DNA from: Pseudomonas sp. S37 | Lineage (GTDB): Bacteria > Pseudomonadota > Gammaproteobacteria > Pseudomonadales > Pseudomonadaceae | Assembly: GCF_016658545.1 (NCBI RefSeq) | Contig: NZ_JACVZC010000066.1 | Span: forward strand, 1-33,070 | DNA length: 33,070 nt | Direction: 5' to 3' | In this document: one piece after another, positions 16,401-24,211 of the stretch | Layout: every line of letters starts with the position of its first letter | Numbering within the stretch: position 1 is the stretch's first letter | Notes under the pieces: model-generated | Seen by the model: only the letters and a program-made list of their open reading frames with translations | The model's database searches: none | Told to the model about the DNA's origin: nothing | Position numbers and translations under genes: made by a program

Positions 16401-17745
16401 CAGCCTGGCCGCGGTGCTGGTGACCCATGCCGCGCCGGTTGCGGTTGCGGCGGATGCCTTGCAAGGGCCATCGCTGCTCCAAGACACGGCAGCTGCCGAA
16501 GCGCGGGTGACCGCCGAAGTGCTGCAGCGCCTGTTGCAAGGCCAGGTACTGCCTGCGCGGCCAGTGCTGGACACCTGGCGGCGCTGGCTGCTGGGGCCTG
16601 CCGACGGCCTGCCAACGCTGGGCGAGGCGTTGGGCGAGCTGGGCTGGCGCCAGGCCGATGTGCAGGCCATGGTCGGCACGCTGCAGGCGTTGCTGCAAGG
16701 CGATGGCAACCTGGCCCAGGTGCTGTTCGACCCCTTGCTGGCGCCCCAGGCCATGGCCCTGAACTTGCCGGCCGGGCGCCAGGTGCTGGATGCCATGGGC
16801 CAGGCGCTGCAAGGCCTGCGCCCGGCGCAGGGCGGTACGCTGAAGGTTGCGGTGCTGGATGCACGCGCCGGCCAGTTGCTCGACCACCTCGGCCACGATG
16901 GCTTGCAACTGACGCTGTTCGACACCAGCGCCGGCCTGTTGCGCGCGGCCACCGACAGGCACCCCGGGGTGACCAGCCAGTGGCTGCAGGACGGGCTGCT
17001 AGCCGCTGAGCATTGGGCCGCTTACGACCTGGTCATCAGTTTTGCCGCGTTGCACAGCCATGCGCAGCCGGCCGACGGCCTGAGCCTGGCGCGTACGTTG
17101 CTCAAACCGGGTGGCCAGTTGCTGCTGGCCGACCTGCTGCGCGATTCGCCGTTGGCCTTGCTAAGCGCAGCGCTGCTGGACGACCGCGCCCCGCAGCTGG
17201 CCGACGCCGGGCAGATCGCCCGCTGCCTGGCGCACAGCGGTTTTACCGGGCTGCAACGCCTGTGGGGCAACCCGGCCATGTTGCTGGTGAGTGCCACCGC
17301 CCCCAATGACGCGCTGGCTGCGGCCGACCTGCAGCACTGGTTGCGCCAGCACCTGCCGCAGGCGATGCGCCCCGAGCACCTGTGGTGCGCGCCACGCCTG
17401 GCGCTCAACGGCAACGGCAAGGTCGACCGCAAGGGCCTGCAAGCCAGCCTGGCCCAGGCACTGCTGCGCCAGCAGCCGGCCGCCGCTGACCAGGCGCCGT
17501 TGAACCCGGCCCTGCAGCCTTTGGCCGACTGCTGGTCGGCTGTGCTGGGGCGCCCGGTGTGCAATGCCGAAGGCAGCTTCTTCAGCCTTGGCGGCGACAG
17601 CCTGCTGGCCACCCGGCTGCTGGCCAGTGTGCGCGAACGCCTGGGCGTCAACCTGCGCATGAGCGATTTCTACCTGCAGCCGACCCTGGCGGGCATGGCT
17701 GCACTCATGGCGGACGCCGCCACCGTCGAGGAGGGCGTACTGTGA
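13435..17745 (+). CDS. pchE: pyochelin NRPS PchE (dihydroaeruginoate synthetase)
   Basis: PchE (1436 residues) joins salicylate to cysteine and cyclises it to the first thiazoline. Domain order: aryl carrier domain with S50 (GCGLDSIRL); cyclisation domain at about 100-540 with D238, D243 and S246 (DLLAADVES); cysteine-adenylation domain from about 555 with YTSGSTGVPKG at 703; a methyltransferase-like insertion at about 1000-1310; the A10 segment NGNGKVDRKG near 1325; peptidyl carrier domain with S1389 (LGGDSLLATR). The specificity residues read D-L-Y-N-L-S-L-V-W, close to the cysteine code. In P. aeruginosa the insertion epimerises the thiazoline; here its SAM-site segment reads VLDARAGQLL rather than ExGxGxG. 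The ATG has AGGAAG six bases upstream. Its stop overlaps the pchF start. Confidence 0.95.
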   Translation: MSELTTADITAANPLRPWLLEQLAPLLGATVAEIDSLGDQENLLGCGLDSIRLMYLQERLRSHGLQADFAQLSAEPSVAAWLALLHGQALQAPTAAITAALPEEGQSFELSAVQQAYWLGRGPAEVLGNTSCHAWLEFDCQGIEPPRLAEAVRCVQARHPMLRASFNDGLQTILQAPEVQVFDHQDWRGLPLQAAQQAWAELRHWRSHQCLAVEAGQVMLVGLVQLPEGRDRVWLSVDLLAADVESLRLLMAELGQAYRGASELPPPPALHFADYLSRRQQRRAEAWARDRDYWCQRLAQLPDGPALPLACAPESIREPRFSRQSLLLSAAEAERLQAQATRHGLTLSCVFATAFTAVLARWSGQAQLLLNVPLFDRHDDHPDIGRAIADFTTLLLVACTDAPQLPFAEAARQFQQRLHATIDRSAFPALEVLREGRRQGHPRSAPVVFSSNLNEAGFVPASFREVFGELHSMISQTPQVWLDHQLYRVEDGLLLAWDSVDGLFADGVLAAMFQAYDALLRRLADSDWQLPQPLPLPLAQQARRDLQNSVPAVAPARGLLDDFFRQAASQPHAPALSCGAQHCTYGELATRALRVAAGLLAAGMRQGDAVEVCLPRGLDQVVAVFGVLAAGGCYVPIDTAQPPARRSLIEAAAGISLVIAEQAPQATPGNPPLRCLPLAQLEQAAPLPAARQVAPQASAYVIYTSGSTGVPKGVEVSHGAAINTLDAVQAELAVGPCDCLLAVSALDFDLSVYDLFGVLGQGARVVLLQPEETRDAARWAQLIAEHRVTLWNSAPALLEMALGIAEGQRHYQSLRAVLLSGDWIALDLAARLRRHAGAQCRVYGLGGATEAGVWSNLHRIDEVPGHWASIPYGKPLAGQAYRVVDDSGRDVPDQVAGQLLIGGASLARGYRNDPQLTAQRFRCDERGRWYHTGDRGRFWGDGTLEFLGRVDQQVKLRGQRIELGEIEAALGAHARVESACAAVLPGAVASLAAVLVTHAAPVAVAADALQGPSLLQDTAAAEARVTAEVLQRLLQGQVLPARPVLDTWRRWLLGPADGLPTLGEALGELGWRQADVQAMVGTLQALLQGDGNLAQVLFDPLLAPQAMALNLPAGRQVLDAMGQALQGLRPAQGGTLKVAVLDARAGQLLDHLGHDGLQLTLFDTSAGLLRAATDRHPGVTSQWLQDGLLAAEHWAAYDLVISFAALHSHAQPADGLSLARTLLKPGGQLLLADLLRDSPLALLSAALLDDRAPQLADAGQIARCLAHSGFTGLQRLWGNPAMLLVSATAPNDALAAADLQHWLRQHLPQAMRPEHLWCAPRLALNGNGKVDRKGLQASLAQALLRQQPAAADQAPLNPALQPLADCWSAVLGRPVCNAEGSFFSLGGDSLLATRLLASVRERLGVNLRMSDFYLQPTLAGMAALMADAATVEEGVL

Positions 17746-20700
17746 GCCTGCAAGACTTGTTGCACATCTGCCGCGAGCGCCAGATCGAACTCTGGACCAG
17801 CGCCGGCAAGCTGCATTTTCGCGCGCCGCAGGGGGCGCTGGACACGAACCTGGCCGAGCGCATTCGCGCCCAGCGCGAGGCGCTGATGGCGCACCTCACG
17901 CCCCGCCTGCAATGGCGCTCGCAGCCCGACCAGGCGCTGCAGCCGTTCGCCTTGAGCGCGGTGCAGGGGGCATACGTGCTGGGCCGCAACCCCGCGTTCG
18001 ACTACGGCGGCAATGCCTGCCACCTTTACCTCGAATACCCGTGGCCGGCGAATGTCGACACCGCCCAGCTCGAGCAGGCCTGGAACGCCGTGGTGCAGCG
18101 CCACCCGATGCTGCGTGCGGTGGTGCAAGGCAACCACAGCCAGTGCGTGCAGGCCCAGGTGCCGCACCAGGTGCTGCCGGTGCACGACCTGCGCCACGCC
18201 GGTGCGCAGGCATTCGACACCCACCTGCAACAGGTACGCGAGCGCCTGGACCACGCCTGCCATGCCCTTGACCAATGGCCGATCCTGCTGCCGGAGATCA
18301 GCCTGGGCGCCACCACCGCCGTGCTGCACTGCTCGGTGGATTTCACCCTGATCGACTACGCCAGCCTGCAACTGCTGCTGGTGGAGCTGACCCAGCGTTA
18401 CCTTGAGCCGGACCGCTACTGGCCGGCGCTGGAAGCCACCTTTCGCGATTACCTTCAGCACGAGCAGCAGGCGCGCGAAAGCGCCACCTGGCAAGCGCAC
18501 AAGGCCTGGTGGCTGGCCCGCCTGGAGCAGTTGCCCGCGCGCCCCGACCTGCCATTGAGCGAGGATGCCGGCATTGCCTCGGTGCGCTTTGTCCACCACC
18601 ACGCCAGCCTGACCCCGGCGCAATGGAATGCCTTGTGCACCCTGGCCAGCGCCCAGGGCCTGAGTGCCGCCGGGGTGACCCTGGCAGCATTTGCCGAGGT
18701 AATCGGGCGCTGGAGCCAGAACCCGGACTTCTGCCTCAACCTTACCGTGCTCAACCGCCCCGACCTGCACCCGCAACTGGCCCAGGTGTTGGGTGACTTC
18801 ACCGCGTTGAGCCTGCTGGAGGTGCGTGGCGGTGCCGGGGCAACGTTCGTGCAGCGGGCGCGGCGCATCGGTGCCCAGCTGTTCGATGACCTCGACCACG
18901 GCAGTTTTACCGGGGTCGAGGTACTGCGTGAACTGGCGCGCCTGCAGGGGCGTGGCGCCGACCTGATGCCGGTGGTGTTCACCAGTGGCATCGGCAGTGT
19001 CGAACGCCTGTTGGGCGACTCGGCGCGCCTGCTGCAGCCGCCCAGCTACATGGTCAGCCAGACGCCCCAGGTGTGGGTCGACTGCCAGGTCAGCGACCAG
19101 TACGGCGGCTTGCAGGTCGGCTGGGACGAGCGCGTCGGGGTGTTGCCGGCCGGCATGGTGGCGCAAATGTTCCAGGCCTACGTCAGCCTGCTGCAGCGCC
19201 TGGCCGAGGATGCGCAGGTGTGGCAGGCGCGCGGCGATATCGTGCTGCCGCAACAGCGCCCGGTGCCGGCGTTGCACGCGGCGGCCGAGGACCGCAACAT
19301 CGCCAGCGGTTTCGCCGCGCAGGCACTGCGCACCCCGGATGCACCAGTGGTCACTGACCGCGCTGCCACCTACAGTTACCGCCAGGTCGCCCAGTACGCC
19401 GAAGCCGTGCGCATGGCGCTGGAAGGCCTGGGCGTGGCGCCCGGTGCCCGGGTAGGCGTGCTGCTGCCCAAGAGCGCCTGGCAATTGATGGCGGTGCTGG
19501 GCATCAACCAGCTGGGTGGCGCCTACGTGCCCATCGACATCCGCCAGCCGGCCTTGCGCCGTGAAACCTTGCTGCGTGACGCTGGCCTGGCCGCTGTCGT
19601 GACCCTGCACGGCGAGGCACTGCCGGCCGGGCTTGCGCTGGCGCAGGTCGCCATCGACAGCCTCAGCCCCGTCGGCCACTGGCCGACCCGCACACCGTGG
19701 CCGGTGCAGGCCGGCGACCTGGCCTACATCATCTATACCTCAGGCTCCACTGGCACGCCCAAGGGCGTAATGCTCAGCCATGGCGCGGTGGTCAATACCC
19801 TTGACGACATCAACCGGCGCTATGGCGTCGGTGCCGATGACCGGGTGCTGGGGCTGGCGGAGTTGAGCTTCGACCTGTCGGTCTACGATTTCTTCGGCGC
19901 TACGGCCGTGGGCGCGCAGGTCGTGTTGCCGGACCCAGGGCGCGGCGCCGACCCGTCGCACTGGGCCGAGCTGATGCGCGCGCACCAGGTCACGCTGTGG
20001 AACTCGGTACCGGCCCAGGGCCAGATGCTGATCGACTACCTCGAAACCGAGCCGGCCAGCTTCCCCGGCCCACGCTGCGTGATGTGGTCCGGCGACTGGA
20101 TTCCAACCACCTTGCCGACCCGCTGGTGGCAACGCTGGCCAGACAGCCGGCTGTACAGCCTGGGCGGCGCCACCGAAGCGGCGATCTGGTCGGTGGAACA
20201 TGCCATTCGCCCGTCCGACACCGCCTTGCCGAGCATCCCTTACGGGCGTGCCCTGGCCGGCCAGACCCTGGAGGTGCTCGACAGCCAGGGCCGGCAGTGC
20301 CCGTTGGGTGTACGGGGTGAAATCCATATCGGCGGCCTGGGCCTGGCCCTGGGCTACGCCGAAGACCCACAACGCAGCGCCGAGCGCTTCATCACCCATG
20401 CCAGCGGGCGACGCCTGTATCGCACCGGGGACCAGGGGCGCTACCTCGATGCCGATGGCCTGATCGAATTCCTCGGTCGCCAGGATGACCAGGTGAAAAT
20501 CCGCGGCCACCGCATCGAGCTGGCGGAAATCGACGCAGGCTGGCTGGCCCACCCCCAACTGGCGGCCAGTACCACGGTGCTGGTGGGTGAGCGGCACGAA
20601 CGCTCGCTGTGCAGTTTTGTCACGCTGCACAACACGCCCGACGATGCGCCGGGCGTGCAGGCCGAGCTGACCGAGGTGCTGGCCCAGGCGCGGCACACCC

Positions 20701-23177
20701 TGGAACAGGCAGACTTCGGCCCCCCGCAGCACATTGCTGCAGCACTGGCGGCGCTTGACCAGGCCGCGGACTGGTCGCTGCTGCACTGGCTGGCCGGCAG
20801 CGGCCTGCTGGCCGTCGACCGCGACCTGAGCCTTGCGGCTCTGGCCGAGGCGCTGCAACTGGAAGCTGGCCAGCAGCGGCTGCTGCACCACTGGCTGACC
20901 TTGCTGACCGAAAGCGGCTACCTGCAGCAGCAGGGCAGTGGCTGGCGCTGCCAGGTCGACCCCAACGCCTGCGACCGGCTGGCGGCCTGGGCCCGGTTTG
21001 CCGAGCTGGCGCCGGCAAACCTGTGGCCGACCGAGCTGGTGGGCTACCTGCGCGACAGCGCCCTGTGCCTGGGTGAGCAGTTGCAGGGCCAGGTAAGCCC
21101 GGCCAGCCTGATGTTCCCACAGGGTTCGGCACATATCGCCGAGGCCATGTACAGTCGCGGCCAGCATGCGCAGGTATTGCACCAGGCCATGGCCGAGGCG
21201 ATCGCCGCCATCGTCGCCCGCGACGGCCAGCGCAGCTGGCGCATTCTGGAGGTCGGTGCCGGCACCGGTGCGGCCAGTGCCGCGATCATTCCGGCGCTGG
21301 CGCCGCTGGTGGCCAGCGGGGTGCAGGTGGACTACCTGTTCTCCGACGTGTCCAGCTACTTCCTCAATGCCGCCCGCGAACGCTTCGCCGCTTACCCCTG
21401 GGTGCGCTTTTTGCCGTTCGACATGAACAAGCCGGCCTGCGAGCAGGGCCTGGCGGCCGGCTCGCTCGACCTGGTGGTCAGTTCCGGGGCCCTGAACAAC
21501 GCACTGGATACACCGGCCCTGCTGGCCGGGCTGCGCCAGCTGCTCACGGCCGATGCCTGGCTGGTGATCCAGGAGCTGACCCGCGAGCACCGTGAAATCA
21601 GCATCAGCCAGAGCCTGATGATGGAAACCCCGCTGGACCTGCGTGCCAGCAGCGGGCAACTGTTCGTGCATCGCCAGCAATGGCTGGATTGGCTGCAGGC
21701 CGAGGCGGGCGACCATGCCCAGGCCCTGGGCTCGGAGCACAGTACCTTGTCGCTGCTGGGTTATGACGTGCTGGTGGCGCGGCTGAAGACCGACCGGCCA
21801 CGGCTGTCGAGCCAGACCCTGTTGGCGTTCATCGCCGAGCGCGTGCCGCGCTACATGGTACCGGCCCAGGTGCGCGTGCTCGACCGCCTGCCGGTTACTG
21901 CCAACGGCAAGATCGACCGCCGCGCGCTGACCACCCAGGCGCAGCAACGGCCACTGGCGCCACCACGCCAGCCCCGCAGCGAGGTGCGCGATGAGCTGGT
22001 GCTGCGCCTGATCGGCCACTGGGAACGGGTGCTCGATTGCCGCGACCTGGGGCCGGAGCAGGACTTTTTCGCCGCCGGTGGCGACTCGCTGTTGATCGCC
22101 CAGCTGATTGCCGGCCTGCGTGAGCACGAGCCGCTGGCCGGCGCGCAGCCCTTCGACCGGTTGTTGCGCTGGGCCTTGAGCCAGCCGACCCCGGCAGGCC
22201 TGGCGCAGCGGCTGCGCAGCAGCGATAGCGGCATTGCCGGTGCCGGTGAGCCGTTGCCTGCCGCGCACAGCACGGTTCATAGCCCGGCGCAGGGCGCCGC
22301 ACACGGCTGCCGTGCGCCACTGCGCGGCCGGCTGCGGGCAGATGCGCTGAGCGAACTGGCGCAAGGCGAGGGCACTGCGCGGGTACTGGTGCACGAAGGG
22401 CTCGGTACGCTGTTGCCCTACCGCACCCTGATCGCCGAACTGGCGGGCCACGGTCCGCTGCTGGGGCTGGCGGTGCACGACAGCGAAGACTACCTGCGCC
22501 TGCCCGCACAGCACGTCAATGCCACGCTCGGCAAACGCTATGCCCAAGCCTTGTGGGACAGCGGTCGGCGCCGTTTCGACCTGCTGGGTTATTGCTCCGG
22601 GGGCCTGGTGACCCTGGAACTGGCCAAGGCGCTGCTGCAGTTGGGCGCCGAAGTCGGGCAGGTGGATATTGTCTCCAGCTACCGCATCCCTTACCGGGTA
22701 GACGACGAATTGCTGATCCTGCACAGCTTTGCCGCCACCCTCGGCCTGGATGCCCAGGCCCTTGGCCTGCCCAGCGCCGAGCAGTTGCATGGCGCTGTGA
22801 CCCGGCAGTTGCAGGCCACGCCCGCTCACCTGGCTGCCGGCAGCCTCGGCCAGGCCCTGGCGCAGTTCGATGTGGCGCAGCTGAAGGCCCGTGTACTGGC
22901 TGCCGCCAACGGTATTGCCGATGCCCAGCTGTATCGGGTGTTCGCCCATTCCGTGCAGGCCAGCCATTACGTCGGCAGTGCCCCCTATGCCGGTGCCGTG
23001 CGCCTGTTCGTACCCAGTGTCGGCAACCCGCTGATCGCCGATCACCAGGCCGTGTTACGCGGTTGGTGGCAGGCGGCCGCGCTGGCACCGCTCACCGTAC
23101 AGACCTTGCAGGGCAACCACTTCGACTGCCTCAACGCCGGGCTCAGCCGTTATCTGCTGGAGGAACAGCGCTCATGA
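17742..23177 (+). CDS. pchF: pyochelin NRPS PchF
   Basis: PchF (1811 residues, close to the P. aeruginosa length) adds the second cysteine, cyclises it, N-methylates the reduced ring and releases pyochelin. Domain order: TubC-type docking segment at 1-60 (LLHICRERQIELWTSAGKLHFRAP); cyclisation domain with D200, D205 and S208 (DFTLIDYAS); adenylation domain with YTSGSTGTPKG at 665 and specificity residues D-L-Y-N-M-S-L-I-W, a cysteine-type code; embedded N-methyltransferase with intact EVGAGTG at 1170-1176; NGKIDRR; carrier domain with S1449 (AAGGDSLLIA); thioesterase with S1619 in GYCSGG and a late His in GNHFDC. The GTG at 17742 overlaps the pchE TGA and has GGAGGG six bases upstream; the longer upstream frame is inside pchE and is rejected. 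Confidence 0.95.
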   Translation: MSLQDLLHICRERQIELWTSAGKLHFRAPQGALDTNLAERIRAQREALMAHLTPRLQWRSQPDQALQPFALSAVQGAYVLGRNPAFDYGGNACHLYLEYPWPANVDTAQLEQAWNAVVQRHPMLRAVVQGNHSQCVQAQVPHQVLPVHDLRHAGAQAFDTHLQQVRERLDHACHALDQWPILLPEISLGATTAVLHCSVDFTLIDYASLQLLLVELTQRYLEPDRYWPALEATFRDYLQHEQQARESATWQAHKAWWLARLEQLPARPDLPLSEDAGIASVRFVHHHASLTPAQWNALCTLASAQGLSAAGVTLAAFAEVIGRWSQNPDFCLNLTVLNRPDLHPQLAQVLGDFTALSLLEVRGGAGATFVQRARRIGAQLFDDLDHGSFTGVEVLRELARLQGRGADLMPVVFTSGIGSVERLLGDSARLLQPPSYMVSQTPQVWVDCQVSDQYGGLQVGWDERVGVLPAGMVAQMFQAYVSLLQRLAEDAQVWQARGDIVLPQQRPVPALHAAAEDRNIASGFAAQALRTPDAPVVTDRAATYSYRQVAQYAEAVRMALEGLGVAPGARVGVLLPKSAWQLMAVLGINQLGGAYVPIDIRQPALRRETLLRDAGLAAVVTLHGEALPAGLALAQVAIDSLSPVGHWPTRTPWPVQAGDLAYIIYTSGSTGTPKGVMLSHGAVVNTLDDINRRYGVGADDRVLGLAELSFDLSVYDFFGATAVGAQVVLPDPGRGADPSHWAELMRAHQVTLWNSVPAQGQMLIDYLETEPASFPGPRCVMWSGDWIPTTLPTRWWQRWPDSRLYSLGGATEAAIWSVEHAIRPSDTALPSIPYGRALAGQTLEVLDSQGRQCPLGVRGEIHIGGLGLALGYAEDPQRSAERFITHASGRRLYRTGDQGRYLDADGLIEFLGRQDDQVKIRGHRIELAEIDAGWLAHPQLAASTTVLVGERHERSLCSFVTLHNTPDDAPGVQAELTEVLAQARHTLEQADFGPPQHIAAALAALDQAADWSLLHWLAGSGLLAVDRDLSLAALAEALQLEAGQQRLLHHWLTLLTESGYLQQQGSGWRCQVDPNACDRLAAWARFAELAPANLWPTELVGYLRDSALCLGEQLQGQVSPASLMFPQGSAHIAEAMYSRGQHAQVLHQAMAEAIAAIVARDGQRSWRILEVGAGTGAASAAIIPALAPLVASGVQVDYLFSDVSSYFLNAARERFAAYPWVRFLPFDMNKPACEQGLAAGSLDLVVSSGALNNALDTPALLAGLRQLLTADAWLVIQELTREHREISISQSLMMETPLDLRASSGQLFVHRQQWLDWLQAEAGDHAQALGSEHSTLSLLGYDVLVARLKTDRPRLSSQTLLAFIAERVPRYMVPAQVRVLDRLPVTANGKIDRRALTTQAQQRPLAPPRQPRSEVRDELVLRLIGHWERVLDCRDLGPEQDFFAAGGDSLLIAQLIAGLREHEPLAGAQPFDRLLRWALSQPTPAGLAQRLRSSDSGIAGAGEPLPAAHSTVHSPAQGAAHGCRAPLRGRLRADALSELAQGEGTARVLVHEGLGTLLPYRTLIAELAGHGPLLGLAVHDSEDYLRLPAQHVNATLGKRYAQALWDSGRRRFDLLGYCSGGLVTLELAKALLQLGAEVGQVDIVSSYRIPYRVDDELLILHSFAATLGLDAQALGLPSAEQLHGAVTRQLQATPAHLAAGSLGQALAQFDVAQLKARVLAAANGIADAQLYRVFAHSVQASHYVGSAPYAGAVRLFVPSVGNPLIADHQAVLRGWWQAAALAPLTVQTLQGNHFDCLNAGLSRYLLEEQRS

Positions 23178-24211
23178 ACCATCCTGTCAAAACCCTGGTC
23201 GCCGGCTCGCGCTTTGGCCAGTTCTATGCCGCCGGGGTCGCTGCGGCCGGGCACCTGCAACTGGTAGGTGTGCTGGGGCAGGGCAGCGGGCGCTCGCAGG
23301 CGCTGGCCCGGCACCTGCAGGTGCCCAGCTTCACCACGCTGGAGCAGGTGCCGGCAGACACGCGCCTGGCATGCGTGGCCGTAGGCGGCGCCGCCCGTGG
23401 CGAGCAGGGCCCGGCCTTGGCCCTGGCGTTGATGGAGCGCGGGCTGGACGTGCTGATCGAGCACCCGTTGCTGCCCGCCGAGCTTGAGCAACTGCTGCGC
23501 AGTGCCGCCAGCCTGCAGCGCCGCTGCCTGCTCAACAGCTTCTACCCGCAACTGCCGTGGGTGGCGCGTTTCATCGAGCTGGGGCAGCAGTTGCACCGCC
23601 AGCAGGGTATTCGCCATATCGAGGCCAGCTGCGCGGTGCAGGTCAGTTTCGCCACCCTCGACCTGCTGGCGGCGCTGCTGCAAGCGGTGGGGCCGTGGTC
23701 GCTGGATAACCTGGCACCGGGCCTGTCGGCCTGGCGCGAGCTGAGCTTGATAATGGCCGAGGTGCCGGTGTCGTTGCGCGTGCTCAACGAACTGGCGGCG
23801 GCCGATGACGGGCGCATGCAGATGCTGCAGCGCATCAGCCTGGCGACCGACAGCGGCACCTTGCAACTGGTTTCGCCCCACGGGCCGCTGTTGTGGCTGC
23901 CGGCAGTGCGCGCCCCGCAAGAGGATGCACACGGGCTGTTTGCACTGGCCGAGCCTGGCCTGCCCTGCGTAGAGGTGCTGATGGACGCTGCCAGCGACTG
24001 GGGCCAGGTGTATCGGCAAGTCTGGCCGCAGGCCGCGGCTGCTGCGCTGCAGCCGCTGCTCGACGGCGTCGGCCTGGCCAGCCGGCAACAGCGCAGCCTC
24101 GAAGTGGTCGCACTGTGGCAGCAGCTGACGGCCGCCATCGGCTTTCCCGAACCGCCAGCGCAGGGCGCACCGGCCGCGCGCCTGGCACAAGCCCTGGCGG
24201 GTGCGGCATGA
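23174..24211 (+). CDS. pchG: thiazolinyl imide reductase PchG
   Basis: This 345-residue NADPH-dependent reductase reduces the second thiazoline to a thiazolidine while the chain is bound to PchF. The N-terminus TLVAGSRFGQFYAAGV is the Rossmann nucleotide loop in the form typical of PchG and YbtU. It is followed by VAVGGAARGEQGPALALALMERGLDVLIEHPL, the binding-site segment shared with Gfo/Idh-type reductases, and by NSFYPQLPWVARFIELG. Its resemblance and position are those of P. aeruginosa PchG; the non-orthologous PchK of enantio-pyochelin producers is not favoured. The ATG overlaps the pchF stop by four bases, and its own stop overlaps pchH. Confidence 0.92.
   Translation: MNHPVKTLVAGSRFGQFYAAGVAAAGHLQLVGVLGQGSGRSQALARHLQVPSFTTLEQVPADTRLACVAVGGAARGEQGPALALALMERGLDVLIEHPLLPAELEQLLRSAASLQRRCLLNSFYPQLPWVARFIELGQQLHRQQGIRHIEASCAVQVSFATLDLLAALLQAVGPWSLDNLAPGLSAWRELSLIMAEVPVSLRVLNELAAADDGRMQMLQRISLATDSGTLQLVSPHGPLLWLPAVRAPQEDAHGLFALAEPGLPCVEVLMDAASDWGQVYRQVWPQAAAAALQPLLDGVGLASRQQRSLEVVALWQQLTAAIGFPEPPAQGAPAARLAQALAGAA

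Noticed and set aside
13582..16962. 1126-codon open frame on the minus strand opposite pchE
   Set aside because: It lies antisense to the clear PchE domains, has no family resemblance, and is rich in Q, R, H and A, as expected for the antisense frame of GC-rich Pseudomonas genes. The same holds for the long frames opposite pchF, fptA, the semialdehyde dehydrogenase and pchD.
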